Positions 43,591-58,318 of a DNA stretch of 64,000 nucleotides are shown in pieces (position 1 is the first letter of the stretch; every line of letters begins with the position of its first letter). Both the position numbers and the translations under genes were made by a program. Below the pieces are notes generated by a model. The model was given only the letters and a program-made list of their open reading frames with translations, ran no database searches and was not told the DNA's origin. The stretch lies in assembly GCA_033675545.1 (NCBI GenBank), contig JAWDGP010004617.1:56001-120000 (forward strand). Direction: 5' to 3'. This DNA is from Elysia crispata (lineage: Eukaryota; Mollusca; Gastropoda; Plakobranchidae).

Positions 43591-46500
43591 GGAAGATGTC
43601 TTTTAGCCTAACTTTATACACATGTAAATTGTCTTATGGACTTTTTAGCCCTTGAAGCTTTGGTACATTAACAGGTTCTATACTTTCCTCTTTTAAAACA
43701 AACCTTTAATGTAAATTTAGCAGTTGTGTGTGGTTTCTGTAACCATACCTCTCATGCTTGTGTTTCCCTCTTTCGCTGTTTCCACAAAACATTTTTATGG
43801 CCACACAGTTTTGTAATAATCAGTCACGCAGTTAACGCGTGATAATAAAATTTGAGCCACTCTACAAAAGCGGAAAATACTTGAAAATCAAATTGTCTTA
43901 TACCATTTATTCAGTTGCCTGGATGTTCCCATTTCATTGTAAAAAGTATTACTTAAAGGCATCAACCCAAAAAATTCAGCAGTAACTGCCAAATACTACC
44001 AGTAGATGATTGTATTCACTGTTAAAACTCTTTGAATACGACTGAGAAGATTTTAAGGGAGTTAAAACAATTTTGAAATGCAATTTACTGCATACATACA
44101 CTTTTGTTCTCATTTATTACGTCGGTAATGATTTTCGGAATTATATTTGTATGTTTTCACAACAAAAAAATTATTATGTCGGATTCGTGTTATTGTAATA
44201 TGACGCCCATGTTCCAGACAAATATTGGTCAACAAGTTTAGTGCAAGAGGACATTATGTTAACCATGTACTCTCCAAAAAGAGTTCCGAGTGTTACTTAA
44301 ATCGGGCTTTAAACGCTCGAAATGAAGAGTCTCCGGCCGGCTGCATGTTTTCGTGTTGATCGCTAGCTGAAGTTATTTGCGCAGATCCCTGTAAACCACT
44401 TTCCAGAACCTTCTGGACTGTAGACGATTCCAGAGATTCGCATCGTGTCTGACCTGGCCGCGGACATTTTTGAGGATGAAGTGACCCCATCTTGACCCTT
44501 GCTCAACCGCCTTATTGAGATGGAGAAAAGATTATCCACCTCCAAAGCGAGCTACACTCATATATACAATTTGTAAAAGATGTACTTGAGACAGAAAGAC
44601 GGATGTTAAAGTATCATTCAGTTTGCGAGATAATTGGAAACAAATTGATGTAAATAAAAACGACTAATTAAATGTCTGGCTAGAAATGTGGAGGGTGAAG
44701 GTGGAATGGGTGAGTAAAGCCGAGCTGATTTGGACAGGAGAGAGGGCTGGCTGCCAACTTAGTTCTTCCGCAATTGATTCTTCATGGCAATAAAGTATAT
44801 GGGAGCAACCTCGTGGCCGGATCGATATGCATAAGCGTTGATGGAAAAGGACCCCAACCCAGGCTGAGTTGGGCGTATCGCGAGGAACGGGGTGGCAACG
44901 GGCTAGGCCGGGCACGGTGTGGTGGGTATGGTAGAGCTGGACATGTGTATCATGGTAGGAATCTGATAAAGCGTGCTGATAGCGCGCACTTTCTCCTTGC
45001 CTTTCTTTTTAGCGTGTTGATAACGCTTTCGTTCATGCCAGCTTTTCTTTCCTTACTTTTAAATGGAGTGAAGCGTATGCCTGAAAGTTAAAGGGAAAAG
45101 AAAGCTTAGGAGCTTCATTATCTGATTCCGAAGCATTTCAATCATTTTTTTTTGTACAATATAGTTATATCTCTGTAGTTCGAACTGAACGTAGCAAGAG
45201 GGGGGGATACACAACTCAACATTTCATCTATTTTGGGCTGTAATCTTTCATTGCACAATAACGATGGAAAGACAGCGATCTGTAACATAATAATAATTGT
45301 AAGAATTTCATCCCTAGAATCACTTTGCTTCATATCATGGTGCACGACCTCATTCGCATAGTCCTCTCCTGTTTCCCTTTCTGGGGCATTAAGTAAACAG
45401 CTGCAATCAGCTCAGTTCTTGTATATTGCAATGTTTAGTTGATGAAAGGAAGCGCGATCTTTTGACTCGCGAACCTCATCAAGGAAAACATGTGAATCAG
45501 GAAAGATGGTGCTGCTTGAAACTTACATTTTTTTTTCAAGTTCAAGTTTCGGATGCATGGGAAAATAGCGACTGGTGAAACAGGGGCCAACTTGCGTGTG
45601 GGTTTAATCAAACTTCAGAAGAAAGTTTGGAGAAAATGTTAATTTTCACCAATGGACTGGACTGGACTGGATATATTAAAAAAAAAAAAAAACCAAAAAA
45701 AAAAAAACCGTAGAAGTTAATGTATTTCTAGGGGAAATATTACTCATGACCAAAGGGTCTAAACATGTTTGTTTATCGTCAAGAGCACGTTATGCAAAAT
45801 CTTTCTCTGAAAATCTGGCCCTTACCCTACTTTGAAAGTTTCCCATGCTTCAGGGATAAAATGGTGGAACATGTCAATGCGTTATGTGATATTGTGATTT
45901 TTAAATCGGAAATAAAAAAAAATTGATGCATTTTATGATGGTACTTATTATGCCGGTGTAACAGTCTAGAGAAATATGAGCGTCAGTTATTGAGTATGAT
46001 AACTAAAAAGACCTCAGATCGAGTTCTAAATTTAGAGAAAACCTCTTTAAAAAAAAAAAAAAACTTTTTGGATGCTTATTGGATCTACATTCATATATAA
46101 AGAAAAAAAAAAAATTCCTGCCGGATTTTTTGCTGGTATTTTTAGCACAATAAAGATAACGTTACATAAATTTGATGATAACGGTTGTGTCTATGAGCAT
46201 ATTCACGACATTGTCTTGGCATCTCTCAACCTGTTGCGTCATCTTTCCAGCGTTATCGAAATGAAGCCATGGGCACCCCAAACACCAGTCTCTTTCATCT
46301 TTTGAAATAGAGCAACCATGCAGTTTCTAGCTCTGCAGCCTTTAATTGTGTTAGTGTAAGCAATATTACCTGGATGGGAGTTTCTTTTCGCATGTAATTC
46401 AAATATTTTCAACTCAGGATTTAAAAAAAAACCCAAAAAACTGCTTGATAGGTGTGGGAAGTGATTTCAAATTAAGCACGGTGATATATATAACTATAAA

Positions 46501-47364
46501 CACAAGCGATACTTCATCATGATTGTGTAAAAAGTGAAATAATTTAAAAAAAAAAAAAAGGAAAAAAAGTTTGGAACTTAATCATATAAATCTCCCTCAG
46601 TTCAATCAAACGAAAACCATGTGGAGCATCTCATAAATGTAAAACCTCTCTTAAAGGCAATCAGACGGCTATTCATGGATATATTTAATTAACTATATTT
46701 TTCTGTATATTGTAACATTTAGTAGTATGTTTAGTTATTAATGTTTTCCACGTTCAAATAGGGCAATGTTCGATATTGGTTTTGTGTGTACTTTTCTCTC
46801 TCCCCCCTCCCAATAAGTTGAATATTCTGAAAATATAAACACGGACAAAAATAAAGCTCCAAACAAGCTCTTTAGTCTAGCTTTTCAAAGCTTAATTTTT
46901 AATAATAAATTATTTTTTAAACTGATGTTTGTGATCTGAAACACGGTCATGATTTTGCGAAACCGTCTAGAATATTATTAAAGTTGAAATAGCATACGTG
47001 ACCTTCGTCTAGGAGTTATTTTTTTATGGGTGTATACAATTTCTTTTGATCTTGGATGTTAGAGAAATCTCTACGTCTTCCCATCCTTTTTAGTGTATCG
47101 CCAAGCTTGCGCCAAACCAGTCTCAACTATAGCAGACACTTAGTCTCCGTCACTAAACCAGCCAGGAAGGAAGCAGTGGTTGTGTACAGGCAGGCAAGCA
47201 AGCAGATAGACTGACAGAAACTATTTTCTAAACATTTAATCCATCTCTTTAATGTAAAACGACAGATCTTGATGAAGCGCTCAATGCCGGTGCCGCCTAT
47301 CTAGCAACGCCACAAACTATGTGGTGATAAATCATTAATAATGTTGTCGCTCCCCCCACCACCA

Positions 47365-47370
<6 letters not shown>

Positions 47371-47446
<76 letters not shown>
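47371..47446 (+). repeat. (CT)n microsatellite
   Basis: Pure CT preceded by a C run and ACC triplets, followed by degenerate CT to 47470. Confidence 0.98.
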
Positions 47447-47449
<3 letters not shown>

Positions 47450-48314
47450 CCTCTCCCTCTCTCTTTCTCTACCTTCATTCCGTCGATTAAAAATGATGAG
47501 TCTATCACGACACCCATCTATCTAATTACCTACTGGCTACCTACCCACTTGCTTATGACGTAATTTGCTCTTTTCCTCTATTTCACATTATTTTGATTTA
47601 CTGCCTAGTCTGTGCTATTGTCACTTCTCCGTTTCCCCTACTTGCCGATCTTATTTTTTCTCTATTTGCTTATATTTTCCTATTTTCTTTTAATCGTCTT
47701 TATCGTTTAACTCCTCCCGTTGCTCCATCTCCAATATGTTTTTTCCTCTGCATCGTTGTGAATTCTAACTCGGCAGTCAGAACTTTTTTTTTTGAACTTT
47801 TCATGTGTTTCTTTTTTATTTGTCTGTTTCGAAATCTTCAAAATTATATAAACATGTTTCTGCTGCTTGAGGGGTGGGATTCTGAGAACGCACTAGATTT
47901 ACCTGTTGAGTTGGCATCGATGGCGAACTATGCCAAGAAGTGCTTGATGTTAATTCCAGTTATTGCCGAGGTCAGAGATGGAGTAAAGTTGGTACCGGTA
48001 ATCCATCACTCACGAGCCTATCATTATCTTAATCGCGACAAAATCTTCCAGCGTACGCAAGTTTTGTTTCAAAATGGACGTGATATGGATATATATTTTT
48101 TACTTTGATGCAGCTGTTCCGGTAATAAATCTTACTCTTTAGAGTGTTAGATTGGGGTGGAAACACACGTCAATAATTAGTAAATTGCGTACAATACAAC
48201 ACATCAAGCACTAAATCATGTTTCATTTTGAACTCTGAGTGTTGGCACAATGAGCTTGGACAAGCAATAATACAGCATTTGTCATGCTGCCAAGTTTTTT
48301 TGTCACTTATTTAC

Positions 48315-48319
<5 letters not shown>

Positions 48320-48353
<34 letters not shown>
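48320..48353 (+). repeat. (GT)n microsatellite
   Basis: About 17 GT units, the only substantial GT tract in the window. Confidence 0.97.
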
Positions 48354-48354
<1 letters not shown>

Positions 48355-49009
48355 AAGAAAGGCGAGAGGAAGTGCGGACGTCAAACAATTTCTCTCAGGC
48401 TTGTAAAATGGTGTGAAATTTCGATAATTGTGTCGTACTTTCGCTGTTTTTTTTTTTATATACATCATGCTTTTTTATTCTCAATGTTCTTAAATCTGGG
48501 CTCCCACCATACCCTTTTGATTTAGATTATATTTACCAATTGAAGCAAATACGCACTCCTGTTGGAAGGCGCGCTCCCGTACACTTCAATCTTTCTCAAA
48601 CAGATGCAGCAAAGAAAAACAGAGGTGCTTTTGCTTCATGACTATTACTTTTACCTTTTCTTAACGTAATTTTTGTGCGATGCCTTTCGTGGTTTGCTTT
48701 ATAACCGTGCCGGGGTATTTGTTGAACAGAAATATCTTTCTGCACCTATTAAACATCTAAATAAAGACGGTTTATCGCCATGTTCTTGTTAACCTCGGTT
48801 TTTGAGTGAAGATTTCCGATGGAGGGAGCGTCTTCTATGCAGACTGAACAATCCCACTTAAAGAAGATACTTTATTACTGTTGGCATGTATTATTCTCAT
48901 CGCTCTTGTGAAGTTCTTCATACCCCCCACATTTTAAAATTTTCCAATGGTAACGGCCCTGCCACCTCTCTATTGTGTGCCCCTTTCAACATCCCATCTT
49001 ACATGCGGC

Positions 49010-49156
49010 TTGGGTTTTAGACCAGGGCCTTGTGGTTAAGCCCTCCGCCCTGAGATCTGCTCTGGCGTATTATCGCATCTTCTCTACCATGGGAGAGTAA
49101 GGGTTGGGTTGCACTCCGTGCCTGCACTGGTCGGAAAAAGCTGTATTTTGTGCTAA

Positions 49157-49254
<98 letters not shown>

Positions 49255-49262
49255 TAATAATA
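49010..49262 (+). mobile_element. Candidate tRNA-derived SINE with AAT tail
   Basis: The body at about 49010-49155 contains TGTGGTTAAGCCCTCCGCC (49031-49049). This resembles the D-arm/box A region of tRNA-derived SINEs, which often read GTGGTTAAG followed by a CTCCGCC-type stretch. A box B close to GGTTCGANNCC is not clear. The body ends GTATTTTGTGCTAA and passes straight into an AAT array (49157-49262), a common SINE tail form. The left boundary is not defined and no target-site duplication was identified. Confidence 0.45.
49157..49262 (+). repeat. (AAT)n microsatellite, possible SINE tail
   Basis: About 35 units with one GAT near 49251. Confidence 0.98.
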
Positions 49263-49569
49263 AAACCCTGTTAAGATAATCGTTAAGTGGACGGGCTACA
49301 TCTATCAAGCTATTGCGCAATCATTATCAATGCCTTTGTTTTATAAATAAATGCTGTGCCGCTTCCCTGAATTGACCTATCAGCTTGTTACTTCGTCTTT
49401 ACTGTCTGTCTACGATGAATATATCCTATTTCCTCTCAATTTATTCAGCTTTCCTTACTCATTTCTGACAGTCAAATATCGCGTTGTTTGCTCCATCTAA
49501 ACTCTAATATTGTCTGTCTGCTTTCTCTTCCTCTGTCCCATCCAAACTCTCCCCTCTACCCCCCCCCCC

Positions 49570-49573
<4 letters not shown>

Positions 49574-49622
<49 letters not shown>

Positions 49623-49640
49623 CCTCCCTCCCCCTCTCCC
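49574..49640 (+). repeat. (CT)n then (CCCT)n microsatellite
   Basis: A C run at 49560-49570, CT units to 49618, then CCCT units. Confidence 0.97.
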
Positions 49641-51819
49641 TTTATGCTTCTGTCTCTTTTTCACGGTTTCCTGTCTTTGCTCACCGCACAGAATAAAAGA
49701 GAAAGTTTCTCTCTTCAACTTTCTTGTGGTATAACAATGTTAGCTCGCCTCGTGCTGAGATAATTGACATTGCTAGAGGTTCAGCTCGCCTTCCCTCCCA
49801 TCCCGTTAATTATCGCTACGTTCTCAATGGAACGAGAGAATAGCACCACCTCGGTGGACTCAACCCTGTGTTAGATGTTTTGACCATGAGTTTGGTCAGA
49901 GAACGTCATTTTTCTGATGGGCACATACCTTGTACCTGTCTTACCAAAAAACCTGAGTTCTTCGTGAAATGCTCTTTTTTTTTTAATCAGCTTTTCTTGG
50001 CATTCAACACACCTTGGTTACGCTTGTTTTGTTCATGTTTCTTTGTGGCAGAGATATTTAAACAAAATTAATGTTATGTATCGTAGTTTATGTCTGATTC
50101 TCCATAATCATGCGTTATCGCTCGATTTGTATCTTTGTCTTCCCTTGACCCGGGTGATTTTCAGGTGGATGTAGCACAATAAGATGTCTCATATAATTTT
50201 ATCCGGACTTATAGTTGCCACATACAGTAATTTTTACATTATGGTCGACTTTTTCGGTAGTAAAAATTTAGATCAGAAGCGCCTATATGATAGGACACAA
50301 CTGCTAGTGTGATTTTACTTATTTATCATGTTCTTTTTTTTTCACTAAAAAAAGGAAACATTTTACTTATAATTATAGTCTTTCAAAACACAAACTTGCT
50401 TAAAACGATTTGATCTTTGTTTATTTTTTTTAAAATTAAAACTTTGTGGCTTTCGCTAATATGTTCATTTGTGAGAAGTGCAAGTTTTATTGCGGCTCTG
50501 ACCTCAAAACATAAAACAATTTAGGTTAATTAAAAATAATTGCGATATTTGTATTGCATAATGTGTTATCAGTAATGATGAAGGAGAGGGAAGAGGAGGA
50601 GGAGGATGCAAGAGACACCACCCAATTGAATAAAACCTTCACAATAGATGTTAATTGTAACAAAATTGAGAGAAATAGTGAGAAAAAAAAAGTCGAAACA
50701 GAGGAAGAGAAGCACGTGATGAGATAGAATCTTAGCTGGGCGTGTGTATGGTTTCCAGCGAAATAAACTAGATTTCGGAGGAACAAGCTAGCCATCTGTT
50801 ACTTCTATGCGGTAGTGAAATTATCCACCATCCACATCACCCCTTATTTTTGTCTCTACGAAGCGAGATAGAATATTCAAACTCCTTCCAAATTATATGG
50901 GAAAAATTCATAATCCAGTCCTTCGCTGCTGGACTTGGTTGTTGTAACCTCTTAAGTAGATAATGGGGGCCTGGTTTATTCATGTAATTTTTCCCTCTAG
51001 TGCCAGGACCGAAGTGTTAGTTGAGTCTTTTTGGGGTATATTATTTTACAATTGTTTCTAAACTAATGTAGAGTTTGCAAAAAGGCTCGACGTTATTGGT
51101 AGTCAACGAAGATGATGTAAGGCAATAATAAAACATGAGTACGGGAAGAAATTGAACACTTCTTCCGATGCTTCGTTTAAGCCATCTATAATAATGATTT
51201 CTTTCTTTTCTTTTTTCTTTTTTTTTTTCGTGAAAATTAATAAGTCACATCGTGCTAACTTTCTAACGTTTAAATAATGTTTGAAAACATTAGCGAGCTT
51301 TTGGGGGTGAAAAAAAAAGTTGCACTTGCATAATCAATGTGAAATCTAAACCTGAAAGCAAGTCATTCAATCAAGTGTTCTCTAAAAATCAACAGCAAAA
51401 AAATAGGTTTTCAACACGGATTCATAAAAGTTTCTGTCATCTCTGATTTTGTTTCCGTACAGTGAAGAGCGCATCGCTAAAAATATGTAGAAATGTTCGT
51501 TCTTTATTTAAAAATGCTTAAGAATGTAACGATTGCTGGGGTATTGTTCTAATTATCATGTGCGGGCTATTATTCTTATCATTGCTGCGACAGGAATTTA
51601 GTGCTCTAGCTCGGTATCATAATGCCTCGGGTCTAAAGACACCCACACGACTTGTAAATATAAGCAACCTTGTGCACCAGTTAGGCGTGTATTCGAATGA
51701 AGTTCCGATCTTAAGCGTAGCCACCTACATGTATTGTTCTCTGTTCAAAGAATAACGATCCTATAAGGTTGGTGATTCAGGCCCCTGTTCTCTTTCCTAG
51801 GACAATGAAATTGGCGCAC

Positions 51820-51822
<3 letters not shown>

Positions 51823-51900
<78 letters not shown>
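51823..51900. repeat. (TA)n microsatellite
   Basis: About 36 TA units, one GT interruption at the right end. Confidence 0.98.
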
Positions 51901-52376
51901 CGCAGAATGCATAAACGCAAGCCACGGCTTATGAGGGGTATAACATTTTTGTTCTGACAGCAGATTTTATTTTTGTTCATGTCAAATTATGTGCTTTTGA
52001 AATTTCAAGGTTTTGAAGTTTTGAAATACTGATTCGGGTGAACAGTCTTGGATAGCTACAAATCCTCTGGATTTAAAAAAAAAACCTTTTTTTTTTTTAA
52101 TTTGAAATGTGGTCTTTGGGAAAGGCTGCTGGCTTATCAAATGAAGTAAATTCATCTCCATTCATTTATATTTTAATGCGCGGTATTATTTAGGTAAGAA
52201 ATACAATATTAAATACCAATGACCTGTTATGCAAAAAGTAACGATTAAAGAAAGTGGATATTGAATTACTTGTTATAAGTTAAATTCGAATGCATCGAAT
52301 ATGTCTGTGTATGTTTTTCTCTCTCATAAAAATTAATTATCTCGTTAGCCCCATCCCATCACACACCAACCCCCAA

Positions 52377-52379
<3 letters not shown>

Positions 52380-52452
<73 letters not shown>
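52380..52452 (+). repeat. (CT)n microsatellite
   Basis: CT run with TTTCTC interruptions after 52435, then GTCT variants to about 52485. Confidence 0.97.
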
Positions 52453-52456
<4 letters not shown>

Positions 52457-53715
52457 AGTCTCTCTGTCTTTCTGTCTTTTTCTCTGCCTATACACATTGT
52501 CAAACTTATTTAACCTCTTCATCTGCACTTTCTATTGCCGTCATTTTTTTATCGCTCTATTTTTCTTTTCTCACTTCATGCATTTGTGTTACTGTAACCT
52601 CATAATTATGCTGCATTGAAATAAAGGCATTTTATTTCTTGGATATCTTGCTTTTTGAGGCCTGAAATTAACTTACTGAGAGTTGATCTGTTTTTAGATT
52701 TTGATCTTAACTGTTGAAGCAGAAAAAAATATTGAGATCGAAATAGAAAAGAACACAATTTATTTTTTTTTTATAATAAAAACCTTATTTCATCTTCATG
52801 TTGACGAGTTTAAGTTATGAGCTCAAATATTATGATGTTGAACTATGGATGCTACACTGTCTATCTTCCTTTCGTCTCGAAGAATAATGACAACAATAGA
52901 TGCACCAGTACCCGCCACCCATCTTTCGGTACCCTGGTGAAATGTTGCATGTATGCAAGACCCACTTACAACAACAAATGACTGCACAGGAGAGACAACG
53001 AGCTGTGTCGATTGCTCCCACTTTGCACCGATTCACCTTGGAGGTCGACGGTAGCAAGTCAAGCGAATGTACAGGAGGACTTTCATTCAGCGGTGAAAAG
53101 CAAACATTTTTCAGGGCATGGGTAACCCTCGCCCTGGGATGTCAGAACCCCTGTGCAGTCAATCACTCAGTGCTACGGTGGTGTGCACTGATTTCCTGCC
53201 CCCCCCCCCCCCTCTTTTTTTTAAATGTCTTTTTAATCACTTTTTTAGCCAGACGCTTTCCTTTTGATGTTGTTTTTTGTCCATTCTACTTTTGTGCCCG
53301 TGCTCATTTCTCTGCAATTGATTAGTACGTCGAATAACTTTATTTTTTCCCGCTTCTTTTATATTTTCCATTTCTTTCGATATTTCTCGTTCATTAATTT
53401 TGCATTAACTCTTGATATTTAAGAACAAAATTGGAGAGCGTGTGAAGAGAAAAATTTAATGGCATGAATCAACAAGTGCCGAGTCTGGCTCGGGGATGAC
53501 ACGGAAATTAACAACCATACCAATAATGTTTCACCTTAACAGCTTCTGCAGGCATAGTTTCATCATCTTGATAAAACCGATAACAAAGGGAGGGCTCCTT
53601 CTTTTAATGCAAATTCCATGCGCTTTTTTAAGGTATATAAATTTGTCAATGAACCAAATTCCTAGAGAGCCTTTCTTTTCTTCAAATTCCTTAGGTAAAA
53701 GAAAATTAAAAAGCT

Positions 53716-53748
53716 CCCCCCCCCCCCCCGCACACACACACACACACA
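53716..53748 (+). repeat. Poly(C) then (CA)n
   Basis: 14 C, a G, then nine CA units. Another C run of about 14 lies at 53200-53213. Confidence 0.9.
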
Positions 53749-56700
53749 TATATAGATGTATAAATAGAAAAAAAAAACTTACACGCTCTTTATACTCTGA
53801 CTCTTAGGAGTTTAAATGTTAGGTAAATGTTATTCCATAAAAAAGGAAGGAAAAAGCAACAGCAAAAAGATCTGAAATGTGTGTAATTATTATGTTGCTT
53901 TATTTCTTGGAGGAAAAGCAAACAAGTTAAAAAGAAGATTGTACAGAAATTTCAAAGAAAATAATTTTTATACTCAAGGAAATGCCTCTAGATCTTACTT
54001 GTCTTTTGGCATTATATTCTTTATGTCTTCATCACTATACATTTATAATATTTATCAGTCCAACAGGGATCCGGTTAACTCTAGATCTAGATACGCACCT
54101 GAGACTTCAAGTTTTCAGCGAAACAATTCTTGAGACAACGCCAAAGTTGCACTACTAGAACTGCCTTTTTGTTTTTAAAGGCATGATTGGTATCGTGTAA
54201 AAGTGCAGATCTGTCTCTGTTCAAAGTCTTTCTCTATGTTTGTGTACCCATGCACAAGACAATAAGAACTCCTACTCAAATATTTATAAGTCGTGACTTA
54301 TCTTTCTCTGAGGTTGTTAATTTTTTTTCTTTCTCTACCATATAACCACAACTAGTACCGGTACTCAGCTTTTACCCCCCGTGACAGCCAAATAACTCTT
54401 TCGGAAACGAGCGGACAACATGGTTGATCTCACTGAAAAGCTGCCCAGTACAGAGGAAAAAATAAACAGATAATGAAAGGAAATGAAGCAAATGAGCGAT
54501 TTGGCTTTTGATTTCAAGGTTCATTACTTGGCGAAAATTTCATGAATAGTTTAGACAAAAAGAAACAACAATAATATATAATATATTTCAAGTTTAATGG
54601 GATTTTTTTCCAGTAAGGTCATTTTGGTTTCTTTATTTTGTTTTTTTTTAAAGATTGCCTTAGCCAACAACGAGAACACTGTCTTTCTGTGTCTTTACTC
54701 TTTCGCTAGACTTTGCCAGTGGTTTTATGAAAAGTGAGATAGGTTAAGATTACAAGCGATCTTGAAACAACATAATTTCTCTAAGTTGAATGATTTTAGT
54801 GAATAATGATGGCTGTGTTTGACACAGATGACAACTTCGCCCGTTAAAAATATTATTACAGAGAGAAAATCAGCACGTATACATTTTATTTTTTACTTTT
54901 CAATAAACTACATCTTTTAATTTGAAGAGGAATTGGAATTCAATATTATTGGGTTTTTTTTTCAGCTTATAAACTCCCCACCATTTTCGGGGCTCAATCG
55001 AAAGAAATACGCTAGTGGTAAATGGACAACATATTGCAATCTTTACCTATGGCTGTGTTCGATAGCGTTATCGATTACTCACTTCATGGAGTAATTGCAG
55101 CAGTAATCATCGGTGTGCGCGTTGAGCTCTTGTTTATATAGTGAGTGCCATGTTTAGATTTTTATCAAAGAGTTAGCTCGGTATTTTTATACAGCAGCAA
55201 GAAATACTAGGCTTGGCTCGTAGCGCGAATATTACAGGTAAACGTAATTAATAAGCCATGTAATACACCAACAGTGCCTGTCGGTTTATAGACGTCTTAA
55301 TATCATCCAAAATGTGCAACAACATTGCTTAGCCTACCTAAATTTTTTAAGCCGTAAGATGTAAGAACTCACGCGTACACAGAAATTCTCAGCAGAATAA
55401 TGGACTCATTGATAGCTTAGAGAAACGAGGACATTTTGAGGAATATGTTCATATATTTAGTTTCACAGATATCATTGTTTAATGTGTAAGTCATGTTGAC
55501 CAGTCTCTCTACTAGCTTGATCTGAACTCTCTTGGCGACCCGGTGATATAGACCAAATAATCTAATGAACTACTTTGACTCAAATAAAGATCCAGTTACC
55601 GCGGATAATGCAATCTTTCCTATTCACGTGGTGCTTCTGTTAAAAAAAACGGCAATAAAGTAATGGAGTACCACCTTCCACTAAACCTGGTTCCTGTGCC
55701 ACTCATCATGGTATAATAGACCATACACTGTAGCAAGGGTCACGAGTTTTATGACCAAAGATTCTTGAATGGAGCTTGTGTTCCACCTCCATTCTTCTCT
55801 TCCTCCTTCATCCCCTGCCATCAAGATCGCTGCTTTTCTCCCAACATAGTAGCCTCATTTCAGTTTCTTTACTTTTTTTTCCCCTCTCTGTTATAACGAC
55901 CGAGCCAACGGCGGATTTCCACCACACATATGAAACTCCCGCCTCAGATGTTTACTTGTGAGGTAGCGATGTTCCAAGTCAAATATAGCCGTGTGTGCTT
56001 TCCGTCTCCATTGTGGAGACTAATGATGACATTCGTATTCGCAAGCAGGTGAAAACTCGGGAGATAGTTCGGAAATTTGAATTCTCTATTATCTGCCTTG
56101 ACTTTAGAAGGATTTATAAATCTGGGCCTAATCCCTCTTCGAGCCCATATGCTCTTCTTCGTGTTTTCCTCATCTGTTGACACAGTGTCTCTGTCTCCGA
56201 ATACCTGCTAGTCTGTTCCCTACCCCCACCTTCTCTCTGTCTTACTCTTTCTCTCTGTCTCTGTCTTTTCTCAAACTCCCTTTAGATTCTACTATTTTCC
56301 TCGTCGGTCTCTCCCTCCGAAAATCTTTCTGTGCTTATCTCTCGGTATGTAATTATCTCTTTCCCTTTTCTCCACTTTACATGCTCTGTTCTATCCACAT
56401 ATCTATCTATCTATCCTTCTATCTAAAGATACTAATAACAACTCTTATCATCGAACAGCATTATTCCATTTGCAGAGTTCATTGAGTACTCTGTGTGACT
56501 GTTATTTAACCAAGTTGTTAAAAACTCAAGTGAAACTTGGATACCTTTATCACTTTTCAACCGATGCTCGAGTCAGACATCGTCTTTCTCTCCTTTACCA
56601 TTTTCTTATAGGAAAAAAAATGTTTTCAGAGAAGTCAGTTCGATTACAAGAGATTCTCTCACCGTTAACTCTCAGTCTCTTTGGTTGACAAAAAACCAAC

Positions 56701-56986
56701 AAAAAAACTTCCTGTGAAAGTGTATGTGTATGTGCAAAGGTCCCAACGTAGAGGATCAGTGAAGCTTTAGATCTCTGCTGGAAAATCGGTACTGACGGGG
56801 TAATTGAAAAAGTCTGCTCGCAAACGGATAACTTTCTCAGTTTCTAGTTTTGCACAAAGTCATCGTTTTGTTCTTTCTTTTATAATTTGGTAAAGAGTGT
56901 TGTCAGCATTTTATTGTTTCTTCTCTTTTCGAAAGCAGCTGGCAGTGTTTGTGTGCTTGTTATATTTGTTTTCATTTGCTACTGTT

Positions 56987-56992
<6 letters not shown>

Positions 56993-57065
<73 letters not shown>
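56993..57065 (+). repeat. (CT)n microsatellite
   Basis: Pure CT run followed by degenerate pyrimidine-rich sequence to about 57130. Confidence 0.98.
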
Positions 57066-57069
<4 letters not shown>

Positions 57070-57919
57070 CTTTCTGTATCTCTCTTTCTTTCCTCGTATA
57101 TCTTTCCCTCCAACCTTTCTCTGCCTCTGCTTACTATTGCGTGTCACTTCGGTGATAGTTTTGCTTTCTTCATTTCTTTGCAATTCTTTTTTTTTTATTT
57201 TCTCGGAAATGATAGGGTATTGTTGATTTTTATCTACAGTAAAAATTATTTTAAATGTTTTAGCTGCGAAATCAAAGCAGAAAACATTCTTCACTTTATC
57301 TCCTTCCTTTTTCATTTCGATATTCTTTTTAACAACATTCTAAATCAATCAGTCCAGCGACTTTGCCATTGCTCATCTTGGCTGCTATTCTGCTTACTAT
57401 TTAAAGTCACTGTTTGCTTACTTTGCGAACTAGGCTCATTTCACTCTCAGTGAATCCCATGTATAGTTTTAGGTTCTCTAAGCTCCATGGCTGTGGATAC
57501 CTCTACGTAGAATTTTCAGCAAGAATTTTGTTGAGTTTTATCTGCAAGAAGCCTAAGCACGCAGCTATATAAACAAGTAGCGCTAAACACATTCCAGCAT
57601 CTTTGTTTCTTTTATGCTTAATTTAACCTCAGTTCGACTTTTGACGCTGCTCGGTACATTTTCATCTGTTTCGTTTCTTCGCCGGCGCGCGGTGTCTGTT
57701 CCGCAGCTCTTGGCCCGAACAAGACACCGTGACTGTTCTTCAGCGCGAAAGAATACAAAGTTGTCAAGGAAAAAAAAAACCTGTCCACCTTTTGCCTAAA
57801 CATGAAAAACAGCAAATTAGGTTCGTTGAAACAACTCTAGCGGTACATTTTCGTTTACCCTACCGCCCAGGATCGGCAACTCTGCCCTCATCTCATCCTC
57901 CGTTTTCAATGGACAGGGG

Positions 57920-57943
57920 TTTCTTTCTTTCTTTCTTTCTTTC
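57920..57943 (+). repeat. (TTTC)n short array
   Basis: About six TTTC units followed by a T run. Confidence 0.93.
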
Positions 57944-58239
57944 ATTCTTTTTTTTTTTTTTTAAATTATTTAAAGACGTTTGATCGTGCCTGTATTTAAC
58001 ATTCCATGCTCAAGACATTTACAGATTGCATCGTCAGTTTTTGTATGTACTGAATTCCCTACAATCTCATCTCTCCTTCTCCAACTTCTTCCTGATCTAC
58101 TTTGCAGCTAGCTACATGTGCTGAATATCTGTGATGAACCATCTTCTTCACTGCTTGAAGGATTAGTCCTTGCATTTATAAATACACCGTAATTGGCTTC
58201 GCTGATCATTCCCCGTTGCGTGGCTTGACCTTAACTCTG

Positions 58240-58243
<4 letters not shown>

Positions 58244-58314
<71 letters not shown>
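58244..58314 (+). repeat. (CT)n microsatellite
   Basis: 71 bases of pure CT. A complementary GA tract lies 283 bases downstream. Confidence 0.98.

Positions 58315-58318
<4 letters not shown>

Noticed and set aside
44968..45029. Imperfect 15-base direct repeat (AGCGTGYTGATARCG) with a small hairpin
   Set aside because: Short, two mismatches, no larger unit around it; plausible by chance in 64 kb.
47593..48108. 171-codon plus-strand open frame with apparent hydrophobic N-terminal part
   Set aside because: The first part is pyrimidine-rich sequence that automatically reads as Phe, Leu and Ser. There are no recognisable domain, promoter or splice relations.
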